Shown here: one piece after another, positions 44,343 through 53,851 of the stretch
Layout of the letters: every line of letters starts with the position of its first letter
Position numbering within the stretch: position 1 is the first letter of the stretch
Assembly: GCA_002354655.1 (NCBI GenBank)
Contig: DELY01000007.1
Coordinates: 1-64,000 of the forward strand
Length of the DNA: 64,000 nt
From: Pseudomonas sp. UBA2684
GTDB taxonomy: Bacteria; Pseudomonadota; Gammaproteobacteria; Pseudomonadales; Pseudomonadaceae
Direction of reading: 5' to 3'
Position numbers and translations under genes: made by a program
The notes under the pieces: generated by a model
What the model was told of the DNA's origin: nothing
What the model saw: only the letters and a program-made list of their open reading frames with translations
The model's database searches: none

Positions 44343-45696
44343 GCGCACCAGTTTTGCCAAGCGCTTGGCCGGTTACAGCGATGCGGTGCAGTTGCCTGGC
44401 CAGCCGGTGGTCGAGGGGCGCTTGCTGCGCATGGTCGGCCTGACCCTGGAAGCCGAAGGCCTACGTGCCGCCCTGGGCAGCCGTTGCCTGGTGATCAACG
44501 ACGACAGCTATCACCCGGTGCAGGTCGAGGCCGAGGTGATGGGCTTCTCCAACGGCAAAATCTTCCTGATGCCGGCCGGCAGCCTGGCCGGCATCGCCCC
44601 CGGCGCGCGCGTGGTGCCGCTGCCGGATACCGGGCGTTTGCCGATGGGCATGTCGATGCTCGGCCGGGTGCTCGATGGCACCGGGCGCGCGTTGGATGGC
44701 AAAGGTGGCATGAAAGCCGAGGATTGGGTGCCGATGGACGGCCCGGCGATCAACCCGCTCAACCGCCACCCGATCAGCGAGCCGCTGGATGTCGGCATCC
44801 GTTCGATCAATGGCCTGCTGACCGTCGGCCGTGGCCAGCGTCTCGGCCTGTTCGCCGGTACCGGCGTGGGTAAGTCGGTGCTGCTGGGCATGATGACGCG
44901 CTTCACCGAGGCCGACATCATCGTGGTCGGGCTGATCGGCGAGCGCGGTCGTGAAGTTAAAGAGTTTATCGACGAGATCCTCGGCCACGAGGGGCTCAAA
45001 CGCTCGGTGGTGGTGGCTTCGCCGGCCGACGATGCGCCGCTGATGCGCCTGCGTGCCGCGATGTATTGCACGCGGATCGCCGAATATTTCCGCGACAAGG
45101 GCAAGAACGTCCTGCTGCTGATGGATTCGCTAACGCGTTTCGCCCAGGCCCAGCGCGAGATTGCCTTGGCGATTGGCGAGCCGCCAGCGACCAAGGGCTA
45201 TCCACCGTCGGTGTTCGCCAAACTGCCGAAATTGGTCGAGCGCGCCGGTAATGCCGAGAAGGGTGGCGGCTCGATCACCGCGTTCTATACCGTACTGAGC
45301 GAAGGCGACGACCAGCAGGACCCGATCGCCGATGCCGCGCGTGGTGTGCTCGACGGGCATATCGTGCTTTCGCGGCGCCTGGCCGAGGAGGGGCATTACC
45401 CGGCCATCGATATCGAAGCCTCGATCAGCCGGGTGATGCCGCAAGTGGTGTCGGCCGAGCACTTGCGTCATTCGCAGCGGTTCAAGCAACTGTGGTCACG
45501 CTATCAGCAGAGCCGCGACTTGATCAGCGTGGGTGCCTACGTGGCGGGTGGCGATGCCGATACCGACTTGGCCATCGCCAGACGTCCGGCGATGGTCAAG
45601 TACCTGCGCCAGGGGCTCGACGAAAGCGAAAGCATCGAGCGCAGCAGTGTGCTGCTGGCGGCAACCTTCAATCCAGCCGCCGGGCCGGCGTCTTAA
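44332..45696 (+). CDS. fliI: Flagellum-specific ATP synthase FliI
   Basis: 454 aa from ATG 44332 ([12 protein letters not shown]), which overlaps fliH by 11 bases; the frame is open to 44311. F1-ATPase beta-like: Walker A AGTGVGKS at 175-182, Walker B region [21 protein letters not shown] and the arginine-bearing C-terminal domain. It energises type III export of flagellar proteins. Length and N-terminus match Pseudomonas FliI. Confidence 0.96.
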   Translation: MRFERTSFAKRLAGYSDAVQLPGQPVVEGRLLRMVGLTLEAEGLRAALGSRCLVINDDSYHPVQVEAEVMGFSNGKIFLMPAGSLAGIAPGARVVPLPDTGRLPMGMSMLGRVLDGTGRALDGKGGMKAEDWVPMDGPAINPLNRHPISEPLDVGIRSINGLLTVGRGQRLGLFAGTGVGKSVLLGMMTRFTEADIIVVGLIGERGREVKEFIDEILGHEGLKRSVVVASPADDAPLMRLRAAMYCTRIAEYFRDKGKNVLLLMDSLTRFAQAQREIALAIGEPPATKGYPPSVFAKLPKLVERAGNAEKGGGSITAFYTVLSEGDDQQDPIADAARGVLDGHIVLSRRLAEEGHYPAIDIEASISRVMPQVVSAEHLRHSQRFKQLWSRYQQSRDLISVGAYVAGGDADTDLAIARRPAMVKYLRQGLDESESIERSSVLLAATFNPAAGPAS

Positions 45697-45699
45697 CCC

Positions 45700-46149
45700 G
45701 TGGCGCAAAACCGTGCCGCGCGTCTGGCGCCCGTGGTGGAAATGGCCGAACGCGCCGAGCGCGAGGCGGCTGTGCAGCTTGGCCATTGTCAGGGTTTGGT
45801 GAGCCAGGCAGAGGTCAAATTGGGCGAGCTGGAACGCTACCGCGGCGATTACCAGCAGCAATGGATCAGCGAAGGCCAGCGTGGCGTCTCCGGGCAATGG
45901 CTGATGAACTACCAGCGTTTTCTCTCGCAACTGGAGGTGGCTATCGGTCAGCAGCGGCAAACGCTGGCCTGGCACCGCACTAACCTGGATAAAGTACGTG
46001 CCGCCTGGCAGCAGCGTTATGCGCGACTCGAAGGTTTGCGCAAGCTGGTGCAGCGGTACCTCGAAGAAGCGCGGCTGAGCGAGGATAAACGCGAACAAAA
46101 GCTGCTCGACGAACTGGCGCAGCGCTTGCCAGTGCGTGGTTCTGAGTGA
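45700..46149 (+). CDS. fliJ: Flagellar export protein FliJ
   Basis: 149 aa, GTG start three bases after fliI. A two-stranded antiparallel coiled coil is evident: ERAEREAAVQLGHCQGLVSQAEVKLGELERYRGDYQQQW and the second helix QRYARLEGLRKLVQRYLEEARLSEDKREQKLLDELAQR. FliJ is the general chaperone and the stalk of the FliI hexamer. Last gene of the fliE-J set; a 116-bp gap to hsbA follows. Confidence 0.93.
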   Translation: MAQNRAARLAPVVEMAERAEREAAVQLGHCQGLVSQAEVKLGELERYRGDYQQQWISEGQRGVSGQWLMNYQRFLSQLEVAIGQQRQTLAWHRTNLDKVRAAWQQRYARLEGLRKLVQRYLEEARLSEDKREQKLLDELAQRLPVRGSE

Positions 46150-46265
46150 TTGCCAGTTGCCGCTGGCGGTTCTGAGTGCTACATCTTGAACACACGGATT
46201 GAGTGCGCAGGCATGTTCACGCCTGGGCCCACCATTGACGGTTTTGTTGGATAAAGGAGTGATTC

Positions 46266-46571
46266 ATGGCCATCACCTCGCTGCCCTCGCCTGATGGGCA
46301 AGAGTTGACCATTGTGATTCAAGGACGTTTCGATTTCGGCGCGCACCAAGAGTTTCGCGACGCTTATGAGCGTGTCAATCTCACCCCCAAACGCTTTGTC
46401 GTCGATCTCAAGGGCACCACATACCTCGACAGCTCAGCGCTGGGCATGCTGCTGTTGCTGCGCGATCACGCTGGCGGCGATCACGCGCAGATCCGCCTGC
46501 TCAATTGCAACCCGGATGTGCGCAAAATCCTCGCCATCTCGAATTTCGAACAGTTATTCCAGATTGCCTAA
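46266..46571 (+). CDS. hsbA: Anti-anti-sigma factor HsbA (STAS domain)
   Basis: 101 aa, single STAS domain, RFVVDLKGTTYLDSSALGMLLLL with the phosphorylatable Ser56 in LDSSALG. In P. aeruginosa HsbA switches between FlgM (freeing FliA when unphosphorylated) and the diguanylate cyclase HsbD, under control of HsbR; I infer the same here because hsbR and hptB follow. AAAGGAG precedes the ATG. In P. aeruginosa this trio lies beside cheR; here it is between fliJ and fliK. Confidence 0.9.
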   Translation: MAITSLPSPDGQELTIVIQGRFDFGAHQEFRDAYERVNLTPKRFVVDLKGTTYLDSSALGMLLLLRDHAGGDHAQIRLLNCNPDVRKILAISNFEQLFQIA

Positions 46572-46587
46572 CTCGGGGCACTGAGCC

Positions 46588-48285
46588 ATGCCTGCGCGCT
46601 TGTCCATCCTGATCGCCGAGGACAACGCGGCCGACCGCATGTTGTTGTCGACCATCGTCAGCCGTCAGGGCCACCGTACCCTGACCGCCAGCAATGGCGT
46701 GGAAGCGCTCGCCTTGTTCGAGCAGGAGCGCCCGCAGTTGGTCTTGATGGACGCCTTGATGCCGTTGATGGATGGCTTCGAAGCGGCGCGGCGGATCAAG
46801 CAGATGGCCGGTGAGGAGTTGGTGCCGATCATCTTCCTGACCTCATTGACCGAGAGCGAAGCGCTGGTGCGTTGCCTGGAGGCCGGCGGCGACGACTTTC
46901 TCGCCAAGCCCTATAACCGGGTGATCCTCGAAGCCAAGATCAACGCCATGGAGCGTCTGCGCCGCCTGCAGGACACCGTGCTGCAGCAGCGCGACCTGAT
47001 CGCCAAGCACAACGAGCATCTGCTCAACGAGCAGCGTGTGGCCAAGGCGGTGTTCGACAAGGTGGCGCATACCGGTTGCCTGAATGCCCCGAATATCCGT
47101 TACCTGCAATCGCCTTATGCGCTGTTCAATGGCGATTTGCTGTTGGCTGCATTTAAGCCCTCCGGCGGCATGCATGTGCTGCTGGGCGATTTCACCGGCC
47201 ATGGCTTGCCCGCGGCGATTGGCGCCATGCCATTGGCCGAAGTGTTCTACGGCATGACCGCCAAGGGGCATTCCATGGTGGAGATCCTTCGCGAGATCAA
47301 TACCAAGCTCAAACGCATCCTCCCGCTCGGCGTGTTTTGCTGCGCCACGTTGCTGAACATCAGCTTCCAGCGTCGGGTGGTCGAGGTGTGGAACGGTGGC
47401 TTGCCGGACGGTTACCTGCTGCGTGCCGACGGCAGCGCGCGGGTGCCGCTGGTGTCGCGACATCTGCCGCTGGGTGTACTCGACACGGCATCCTTCAGCG
47501 ACAAGTACGAGGTTTATCCGCTGGCGTTGGGCGACCGGGTGTTTCTGTTGTCCGATGGGGTGCTGGAGGCGTGTAACAGCCAGGGCGAGTTGTTTGGCGA
47601 GGCGCGCATGCTTGAGGTGTTTGCCGACAACCGTGAGCCGGCCGATTTATTCGCAGAGATTGAGCAGGCCTTGGCGCGTTTTCGTGGCGAGCAGCAAGAC
47701 GATGTCAGCTTGGTCGAAATTGGCATGGTCGAGGAACATGCCCTGGCGCCACCGCCATTGCTCTTCCTCGACAGCGGCCAGAACAGCCCGCTGGATTGGT
47801 CGGCAAGCTTCGAATTTCGCGGCGAAACCTTACAGCGTTTCAACCCGCTGCCGCAGCTCCTGCAACTGCTGCTGGGGGTGCCGGGTTTACGGCCGCAGGG
47901 CAGTGCGCTGTTCAGCGTGCTTGCCGAGCTCTACTCGAATGCACTGGAGCATGGCGTGCTGGGGCTGGACTCGGCCTTGAAGTGCGATGCCGACGGCTTT
48001 GCCGAGTATTACCGGCAGCGCAGCATACGCCTGACCAGCTTGCGCGAGGGCTACGTGCGTTTTCACCTGCAATTGCTCCCCGAGGCGGCGGGCGGGCGCC
48101 TGATCTTGCGGGTCGAGGACAGCGGTGCGGGCTTCGATGGGCAGGCAATTCTCGACCAGCAATTACGCCTCGACAGCCTGAGCGGGCGCGGTCTCGCGCT
48201 GGTGCGCCAGTTGAGCGAGCGTTGCACCTGGCCGGCGGACGGGCAGGGGGTGAGCGTGGAGTTTTCCTGGTCGCTTGAGGCATAA
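46588..48285 (+). CDS. hsbR: Response regulator with PP2C phosphatase and kinase domains, HsbR
   Basis: 565 aa. A receiver domain (1-120; D12, acceptor Asp55 in LVLMDALMPLMDG) is joined to a PP2C/SpoIIE phosphatase (about 180-375; VLLGDFTGHGLPAAIGAMP carries the metal-binding Asp) and a C-terminal HATPase/anti-sigma kinase-like region (about 440-565; ELYSNALEHGVLG and DSGAGFDG). Phosphatase and kinase act on HsbA; the receiver is fed by HptB. It starts 16 bp after hsbA. Confidence 0.92.
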   Translation: MPARLSILIAEDNAADRMLLSTIVSRQGHRTLTASNGVEALALFEQERPQLVLMDALMPLMDGFEAARRIKQMAGEELVPIIFLTSLTESEALVRCLEAGGDDFLAKPYNRVILEAKINAMERLRRLQDTVLQQRDLIAKHNEHLLNEQRVAKAVFDKVAHTGCLNAPNIRYLQSPYALFNGDLLLAAFKPSGGMHVLLGDFTGHGLPAAIGAMPLAEVFYGMTAKGHSMVEILREINTKLKRILPLGVFCCATLLNISFQRRVVEVWNGGLPDGYLLRADGSARVPLVSRHLPLGVLDTASFSDKYEVYPLALGDRVFLLSDGVLEACNSQGELFGEARMLEVFADNREPADLFAEIEQALARFRGEQQDDVSLVEIGMVEEHALAPPPLLFLDSGQNSPLDWSASFEFRGETLQRFNPLPQLLQLLLGVPGLRPQGSALFSVLAELYSNALEHGVLGLDSALKCDADGFAEYYRQRSIRLTSLREGYVRFHLQLLPEAAGGRLILRVEDSGAGFDGQAILDQQLRLDSLSGRGLALVRQLSERCTWPADGQGVSVEFSWSLEA

Positions 48286-48315
48286 TCCTGCGTCTTTTGC
48301 CCAGGGGTCGACCCG

Positions 48316-48669
48316 TTGTCCGATATTCATCTCGACAGTGCTGTGTTGGCTGCGTTGCAGGACGTCATGGAAGACGAGTACCCGGTATTGCTGGATACCT
48401 TCCTGGCGGACTCCGAAGAGCGCCTGCGCTTGCTACGCCAGGCCCAGCGGACCGCGGATGCGCACAATCTGCGGTTGGCCGCGCACAGTTTCAAAGGCAG
48501 CTGCAGCAATATGGGCGCCCTGATGCTGGCGAGCCTGTGCAAGCAGTTGGAGGAGATCGGCCGGCGTGAGCTGATGCACGAAGCACCGGAGTTGATCGAG
48601 CAGGTCGAACGCGAATTCGCCATCGTGCGCATTTTGATGAAGTCCGAGCGCCAGCGTTACCGTCTATAG
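48316..48669 (+). CDS. hptB: Histidine phosphotransfer protein HptB
   Basis: 117 aa, TTG start with AGGGG eight bases upstream. An Hpt four-helix domain with phosphoacceptor His57 in AAHSFKGSCSNMGA. HptB receives phosphate from several hybrid kinases in P. aeruginosa (RetS, SagS and others) and passes it to HsbR. The conserved trio order hsbA-hsbR-hptB supports the call. The alternative frames starting 48275 and 48297 are shadows. Confidence 0.9.
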   Translation: MSDIHLDSAVLAALQDVMEDEYPVLLDTFLADSEERLRLLRQAQRTADAHNLRLAAHSFKGSCSNMGALMLASLCKQLEEIGRRELMHEAPELIEQVEREFAIVRILMKSERQRYRL

Positions 48670-48751
48670 CCATGCGGCAGGCACACCCCGCAGAAGTTGG
48701 CCCATCCTTTGCAAATCCCCAGGCACGACCCATCCCTCGCGGAGAGTGCCC

Positions 48752-50026
48752 ATGTCCGTTGCCCCCGATCTGCTGCTTAAATCGGCGCCAGAGATAAAGC
48801 CCAAAGCGTCTGTGGCCAACGCCCCGGCGAAACCGGCAGAACCCAACAAGAATGAAGCCTCCAGCTTCGCCCAGGTGTATGCCAAGGAGCGCCAGGCGAA
48901 AGCTGCGGAGCGCAGCGATGCCGCGGCAAAATCCGATCGCGAGGCGAGAACCGAGGCGTCGGGGGCGGGTGCTGCGCCTGCCGCTGCTGCCGCTGCTGCC
49001 GCTGAGCCGCCGCCGCTTGCCGATAGCGGCAAGTCTTTGCCGAATGAGCCGGTAGCCGAGGATGCCGTCATCGATCCGCTGTTGTTGCTCGGCATGAGCG
49101 GTCAGCCGCCGCTCGACGGCGAAACCGCCGGTTTCGGTCTGGCGGGTGAGGCTGAGTCGTTGACGTTACCTGCGGGCAGCCTGGTCAGCTCTGGGCCCGC
49201 CGGTATGACCGAGGCGAGCTTCGATCCTGAACTGGATGCCTTGAACCAACTGCCGGCGGTGCGCATGGCGCTGGAGCTGGGCGCCAAGGCCAAGGCTGCG
49301 GCGGAGCAGAGCAATCCGAGCGCCCTGGCGGCGCAAACGACAGTCAATGCCGGGCAAAGCTTTGCCAGTGCCATGGCGGCGATGAGTGCCCAGCAGCCGC
49401 AAGCCGAAGCGGGCGAACTGACCGATTTACCGCTGATCGAGCTGACCGCCGAAGGCCTTGAGGCTCTCAAGGAAAGCGCTGCCGATACCCGCCCGGAAAA
49501 CTTCGTCAGCAAGCTCAGCGCGCTGAGTCAGGCAGTTGGCCAGCAAGCCGCGTTGACCGCGCGTGCCCCGCTGATTCCGGGGCAGCCGGTACCGATGCAG
49601 CAGGCCGGTTGGAGTGAGGCGGTGGTGGATCGGGTGATGCTGCTCTCCAGTCAAAACCTCAAATCCGCCGAGATTCAGCTCGATCCGGTGGAGCTCGGTC
49701 GTCTGGAAGTGCGCATCAGCCTGAACCAGGATCAGACCCAGGTGACCTTCGCCAGCGCCAATGCCGGGGTGCGTGAAGCGTTGGAAGGGCAAATGCACCG
49801 TCTGCGCGAATTATTCACGCAGCAAGGCATGAACCTGCTCGACGTCAACGTCTCCGACCAATCGCTGAGTCGCGGCTGGCAAGGCCAGGAGAATGACGGC
49901 AAAGGCCGCGGCAGTGCAGGTAATGAGCTGCTCGGCGCGAGTGATGAAGAGCTGGCAACGAGCAGCATCGAACTCACGCACAGCCCGCTGAGCGGTGGAC
50001 GCGGCATGGTCGATTACTACGCCTGA
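48752..50026 (+). CDS. fliK: Flagellar hook-length control protein FliK
   Basis: 424 aa from ATG 48752, GGAGAG five bases upstream. The N-terminal two-thirds are Ala/Pro/Glu-rich and low complexity, with a run of about 12 Ala near residues 70-90. The conserved C-terminal FliK domain (about 285-385) has SSQNLKSAEIQLDPVELGRLEVRISLNQDQTQVTFASANAGVREALEGQMHRLRELF. FliK measures hook length and triggers the FlhB substrate switch. It follows hptB. Confidence 0.92.
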   Translation: MSVAPDLLLKSAPEIKPKASVANAPAKPAEPNKNEASSFAQVYAKERQAKAAERSDAAAKSDREARTEASGAGAAPAAAAAAAAEPPPLADSGKSLPNEPVAEDAVIDPLLLLGMSGQPPLDGETAGFGLAGEAESLTLPAGSLVSSGPAGMTEASFDPELDALNQLPAVRMALELGAKAKAAAEQSNPSALAAQTTVNAGQSFASAMAAMSAQQPQAEAGELTDLPLIELTAEGLEALKESAADTRPENFVSKLSALSQAVGQQAALTARAPLIPGQPVPMQQAGWSEAVVDRVMLLSSQNLKSAEIQLDPVELGRLEVRISLNQDQTQVTFASANAGVREALEGQMHRLRELFTQQGMNLLDVNVSDQSLSRGWQGQENDGKGRGSAGNELLGASDEELATSSIELTHSPLSGGRGMVDYYA

Positions 50027-50165
50027 ACCGCCGGGCTAGTGTCGCGGCAGTTGAGCAGCCCTCGGGCCGCGCAGGTTAGGTGCAGGCTGCCGATAGCGAT
50101 GCTTTCAGCAAGGTCCATTGCGCCGTAACCCACGCTGCAATGTTCCGGCGGCACTAGGCTGTACC

Positions 50166-50204
50166 TCGCCCGGCTCTCGCAAGAGTGCCGGGCGAGCGTG
50201 TTTT
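50166..50204 (+). terminator. Hairpin terminator in the fliK-fliL gap
   Basis: CTCGCCCGGC (50166-50175) pairs exactly with GCCGGGCGAG (50188-50197), 12-base loop, followed by CGTGTTTTC. It ends the fliK side before the fliL promoter. The remaining ~320-bp gap contains only the fliL promoter. Confidence 0.7.
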
Positions 50205-50281
50205 CGGGTGACAGTAATCGGCGGGCCTGTTATACCCGCAGCCCATCTCGGGTGCTTGCAGCCGTCGGCGCAATTACAAGC

Positions 50282-50297
50282 TGGCATAACACTTGCT
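50282..50297 (+). promoter_or_regulatory. Sigma-54 (RpoN) promoter of fliLMNOPQR-flhB
   Basis: TGGCATAACACTTGCT: GG-N10-GC with TTGCT intact; T instead of C in the -24 arm CAC. It lies 51 bp before fliL. Confidence 0.87.
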
Positions 50298-50347
50298 GCT
50301 AACCCTTTGAAAACGGATAGAACTCCGATTAGTGACGGATTATTGGC

Positions 50348-50872
50348 ATGGCTAAGAAAAACGCGCCGCAAGACTCAGCAAGTGCTGAGGCGAAACCGGC
50401 CGGCAAGTTGAAACTGATCATCTTGATTGTCGTGGCCTTGCTCTTGGCGGTGGGCTTGTCGATCGGTGGTACCTGGTTCTTGCTCAGCAAAGATGCGCCC
50501 AAGGATGCGTCTGCGGCCGAGGCCTCGGCCGAAAGTGCCGCGCCGGTCAAGCAGGCGGCGATCTATGAAGAGCTGGCCCCGGCTTTCGTGGTCAATTTCA
50601 ACCACAACGGGCGGGCCCGCTACATGCAGGTCAGCGTCGCCCTGATGGCGCGCGACCAGGTGGCGCTGGATGCGCTCAAGGTGCATATGCCGGTGTTGCG
50701 CAATCGCCTGGTCATGCTGTTTTCCGGGCAGGATTTCGAAGCCTTGGTCACGCCGGTGGGCAAGGAAATGCTGCGTCAGCAAGCCACGGCCAGCGTGCAG
50801 GAATTGGCGCAGAAGGAGACGGGCCAGTTGGCCGTCGAACAAGTATTGTTCACCAACCTCGTGTTGCAGTAG
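50348..50872 (+). CDS. fliL: Flagellar basal body-associated protein FliL
   Basis: 174 aa. A single membrane anchor at about 21-42 (KLIILIVVALLLAVGLSIGGTWFLL), then an Ala/Lys/Glu linker and the periplasmic FliL domain (YEELAPAFVVNFNHNGRARYMQVSVALMARDQVAL). It supports stator function. First gene of the fliL operon. Confidence 0.95.
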   Translation: MAKKNAPQDSASAEAKPAGKLKLIILIVVALLLAVGLSIGGTWFLLSKDAPKDASAAEASAESAAPVKQAAIYEELAPAFVVNFNHNGRARYMQVSVALMARDQVALDALKVHMPVLRNRLVMLFSGQDFEALVTPVGKEMLRQQATASVQELAQKETGQLAVEQVLFTNLVLQ

Positions 50873-50886
50873 TCGGGAGCCCGTCA

Positions 50887-51858
50887 ATGGCTGTGCAAGA
50901 CCTGCTGTCCCAGGATGAGATCGATGCGCTGCTGCATGGCGTGGACGATGGCCTGGTCGAACCCGAGGACGCCGCTGAACCCGGTAGCGTCAAACAATAT
51001 GACCTGACCAGCCAGGATCGCATCGTCCGGGGGCGCATGCCGACTCTGGAGATGATCAACGAACGTTTTGCCCGCTACACCCGTATCAGCATGTTCAACC
51101 TGCTGCGCCGCTCGGCGGACGTGGCGGTGGGCGGGGTGCAGGTGATGAAATTCGGCGAATACGTGCACTCGCTGTACGTGCCGACCAGCCTCAATCTGGT
51201 GAAGATGAAGCCGCTGCGCGGCACCGGTCTGTTCATCCTCGACGCCAAGCTGGTGTTCAAACTGGTCGACAACTTTTTCGGCGGCGACGGCCGTCACGCC
51301 AAGATCGAAGGCCGCGAGTTCACCCCGACCGAGTTGCGCGTGGTGCGCATGGTCCTCGATCAGGCGTTCGTCGATTTGAAAGAAGCCTGGCATGCGGTGA
51401 TGGATATCAACTTCGAGTACGTCAACTCGGAAGTCAACCCGGCGCTGGCCAACATCGTCAGCCCCAGCGAAGTCATCGTCGTCTCGACCTTTCATATCGA
51501 ACTGGACGGCGGTGGCGGCGACCTGCACATCACCATGCCGTATTCGATGATCGAGCCGATTCGCGAGATGCTCGACGCCGGTTTCCAATCCGATGTCGAC
51601 GACCAGGACGAGCGCTGGATCAAGGCGCTGCGCGAAGACATTCTCGACGTCAGCGTGCCGCTCGGCGCCACCGTGGCGCGGCGGCAACTGAAGCTGCGGG
51701 ACATTTTGCACATGCAACCCGGCGATGTGATTCCGGTGGAATTGCCCGATCACGTGGTCATGCGCGCCAACGGCGTGCCGTCTTTCAAGGTCAAGCTGGG
51801 TGCCCATAAAGGCAACCTGGCGCTGCAAGTGCTGGAACCGATCGACCGCCAGCGCTAG
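50887..51858 (+). CDS. fliM: Flagellar motor switch protein FliM
   Basis: 323 aa. N-terminal LLSQDEIDALLHGV (the CheY-binding motif LSQxEIDxLL), then the core domain with GLFILDAKLVFKLVDNFFGGDGR and the C-terminal SpoA domain (about 250-320; VPLGATVARRQLKLRDILHMQPGDVIPVE). The C-ring protein that reads CheY-P. GGGAG lies before the ATG. Confidence 0.97.
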   Translation: MAVQDLLSQDEIDALLHGVDDGLVEPEDAAEPGSVKQYDLTSQDRIVRGRMPTLEMINERFARYTRISMFNLLRRSADVAVGGVQVMKFGEYVHSLYVPTSLNLVKMKPLRGTGLFILDAKLVFKLVDNFFGGDGRHAKIEGREFTPTELRVVRMVLDQAFVDLKEAWHAVMDINFEYVNSEVNPALANIVSPSEVIVVSTFHIELDGGGGDLHITMPYSMIEPIREMLDAGFQSDVDDQDERWIKALREDILDVSVPLGATVARRQLKLRDILHMQPGDVIPVELPDHVVMRANGVPSFKVKLGAHKGNLALQVLEPIDRQR

Positions 51859-51900
51859 TTGCGCTCGCCAACCCCGTTACACGCCAGCCGAGGACAAACG

Positions 51901-52371
51901 ATGGCAGATACAGACGAAAACACCTCCCCCGAGGAGCAGGCGCTGGCCGATGAGTGGGCGGCTGCCTTGTCCGAGGCCGGCGACACTGCCGGTCAGGACG
52001 ATATCGATGCCATGCTCGCCGCTGGCGGCGTCAGCGAGTCGGCCGCGTCGCGTGCGCCGATGGAAGAATTCGGCAGCATGCCCAAGGTCAACCTGCCGGT
52101 GAGCCTGGATGGGCCGAACCTGGATGTGATTCTCGACATCCCGGTGTCGATTTCCATGGAGGTCGGCAACACCGACATCACCATCCGTAACCTGTTGCAG
52201 CTCAACCAGGGCTCGGTGATCGAACTCGATCGCCTGGCTGGCGAACCGCTCGACGTGCTGGTCAACGGCACGCTGATCGCCCATGGCGAAGTGGTGGTGG
52301 TCAACGAGAAGTTCGGCATCCGCCTGACCGACGTGATCAGCCCGAGCGAGCGCATCAAAAAGCTGCGTTAA
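51901..52371 (+). CDS. fliN: Flagellar motor switch protein FliN
   Basis: 156 aa from ATG 51901. An N-terminal acidic variable arm (about 1-75) and a C-terminal SpoA domain VILDIPVSISMEVGNTDITIRNLLQLNQGSVIELDRLAGEPLDVLVNGTLIAHGEVVVVNEKFGIRLTDVISPSERIKKL, nearly invariant in pseudomonads. Forms the lower C ring with FliM and helps export docking. Confidence 0.97.
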   Translation: MADTDENTSPEEQALADEWAAALSEAGDTAGQDDIDAMLAAGGVSESAASRAPMEEFGSMPKVNLPVSLDGPNLDVILDIPVSISMEVGNTDITIRNLLQLNQGSVIELDRLAGEPLDVLVNGTLIAHGEVVVVNEKFGIRLTDVISPSERIKKLR

Positions 52372-52391
52372 GACGCCTACAGAGCCTAACC

Positions 52392-52823
52392 ATGCACACG
52401 TTTCTTGGCGTTATCCTGATGCTGCCTTTAACCGCCCTGGCTGCCGAACCAGTTGCCAGGGCGGTTACGCCGATGGCCAGCAGTGGCATTGCCGGGCAGT
52501 TGGGGCAGTTGCTGTTGGGGTTGCTGTTGGTGATCGGGCTGATCTTCCTGCTGGCCTGGCTGATGCGCCGGGTACAGCAGATCACTCCGCGCGGCGGCCA
52601 GGTCATCAAGGTTCTCTCCAGCCAGGCCCTGGGGCCGCGTGATCGGCTGGTGCTGGTGCAGGTGGGCGGCGAGCAGATTTTGCTCGGCTTGACGCCTGGG
52701 CGGATTACCCCGCTGCACGTGATGGCGGAGCCGGTGCACTTGCCTGATGGTGCGCCGGCTTCGACAGAGTTCGCCCAGCGGCTGATGGAGCTGTTGGGCA
52801 AGGATCAGAAGGACAAGTCGTGA
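52392..52823 (+). CDS. fliO: Flagellar biosynthetic protein FliO
   Basis: 143 aa. A likely signal-like N-terminal segment (about 1-20), one transmembrane helix at about 40-60 ([24 protein letters not shown]), and a cytoplasmic beta-rich tail ([41 protein letters not shown]). FliO aids assembly of the FliP ring. Its stop overlaps the ATG of fliP (TGATG). Confidence 0.93.
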   Translation: MHTFLGVILMLPLTALAAEPVARAVTPMASSGIAGQLGQLLLGLLLVIGLIFLLAWLMRRVQQITPRGGQVIKVLSSQALGPRDRLVLVQVGGEQILLGLTPGRITPLHVMAEPVHLPDGAPASTEFAQRLMELLGKDQKDKS

Positions 52824-53578
52824 TGAGCGCGTTGCGCCTGCTGTGGGTCCTGTTGCTTTGCCTGGCCGCCCCTCTGGCGCTTGGTGCCGATAATCCGCTG
52901 TCGATCCCGGCGATCACCCTGAGCACCGACACCGAAGGCCAGCAGGAATACTCGGTCAGCCTGCAGATTCTGCTGATCATGACGGCGCTGAGCTTCATTC
53001 CCGCCTTCGTCATGCTGATGACCAGCTTCACCCGCATCATCATCGTGTTTTCCATTCTGCGTCAGGCCCTGGGCTTGCAGCAGACGCCGTCGAACCAGAT
53101 TCTGGTCGGCCTGGCGCTGTTCCTCACGCTGTTCATCATGGCGCCGGTGTTCGAGCAGATTAATCGCGATGCCTTGCAGCCGTACCTTAACGAACAGCTG
53201 CCGGCCCAGGAGGCGATTGCCAAGGCCGAGGTGCCGATCAAGAACTTTATGCTGTCGCAGACCCGCGAAAGCGACCTGGATCTGTTCATGCGCCTGTCCA
53301 AGCGCACGGACATCGCCGCGCCGGAAGATACGCCGCTGGTCATCCTGGTGCCGGCCTTTGTCACCTCCGAGCTGAAAACCGCGTTCCAGATCGGCTTCAT
53401 GATCTTCATTCCATTCCTGATCATCGATCTGGTGGTCTCCAGCATTCTCATGGCGATGGGCATGATGATGCTGTCGCCGCTGATCATTTCCTTGCCGTTC
53501 AAAATCATGCTGTTCGTCTTGATCGATGGCTGGGCGCTGATCATGGGCACGCTCGCCGCCAGTTTCGGAGGGACTTAG
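52823..53578 (+). CDS. fliP: Flagellar export gate protein FliP
   Basis: 251 aa from ATG 52823 overlapping the fliO stop. A signal peptide ([19 protein letters not shown]) and four membrane helices with [45 protein letters not shown] and the C-terminal [36 protein letters not shown]. FliP, FliQ and FliR form the export channel. fliQ follows after two bases. Confidence 0.97.
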   Translation: MSALRLLWVLLLCLAAPLALGADNPLSIPAITLSTDTEGQQEYSVSLQILLIMTALSFIPAFVMLMTSFTRIIIVFSILRQALGLQQTPSNQILVGLALFLTLFIMAPVFEQINRDALQPYLNEQLPAQEAIAKAEVPIKNFMLSQTRESDLDLFMRLSKRTDIAAPEDTPLVILVPAFVTSELKTAFQIGFMIFIPFLIIDLVVSSILMAMGMMMLSPLIISLPFKIMLFVLIDGWALIMGTLAASFGGT

Positions 53579-53580
53579 GC

Positions 53581-53850
53581 ATGACCCCGGAAGTAGCGGT
53601 CGACCTGTTTCGCGAGGCGTTGTGGCTGACCGCGACGATTGTCGCGGTGATCGTCGTGCCCAGCCTATTGGTTGGTCTGCTGGTGGCGATGTTCCAGGCG
53701 GCCACGCAGATCAACGAACAAACCTTGAGCTTTCTGCCGCGTCTGCTGGTGATCCTGCTGACCCTGATCTTCGCCGGTCCTTGGCTGGTGCGCGAACTGA
53801 TGGAGTACACGCAGACCCTGATCATGAACATTCCGCTGCTGATCGGCTGA
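53581..53850 (+). CDS. fliQ: Flagellar export gate protein FliQ
   Basis: 89 aa, two transmembrane helices (about 15-38 and 52-75) with the family's VDLFREALWLTATI start, VATQINEQTLSFLPRLLV centre and the RELMEYTQTL end. Part of the FliPQR export gate. Confidence 0.97.
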   Translation: MTPEVAVDLFREALWLTATIVAVIVVPSLLVGLLVAMFQAATQINEQTLSFLPRLLVILLTLIFAGPWLVRELMEYTQTLIMNIPLLIG

Positions 53851-53851
53851 C

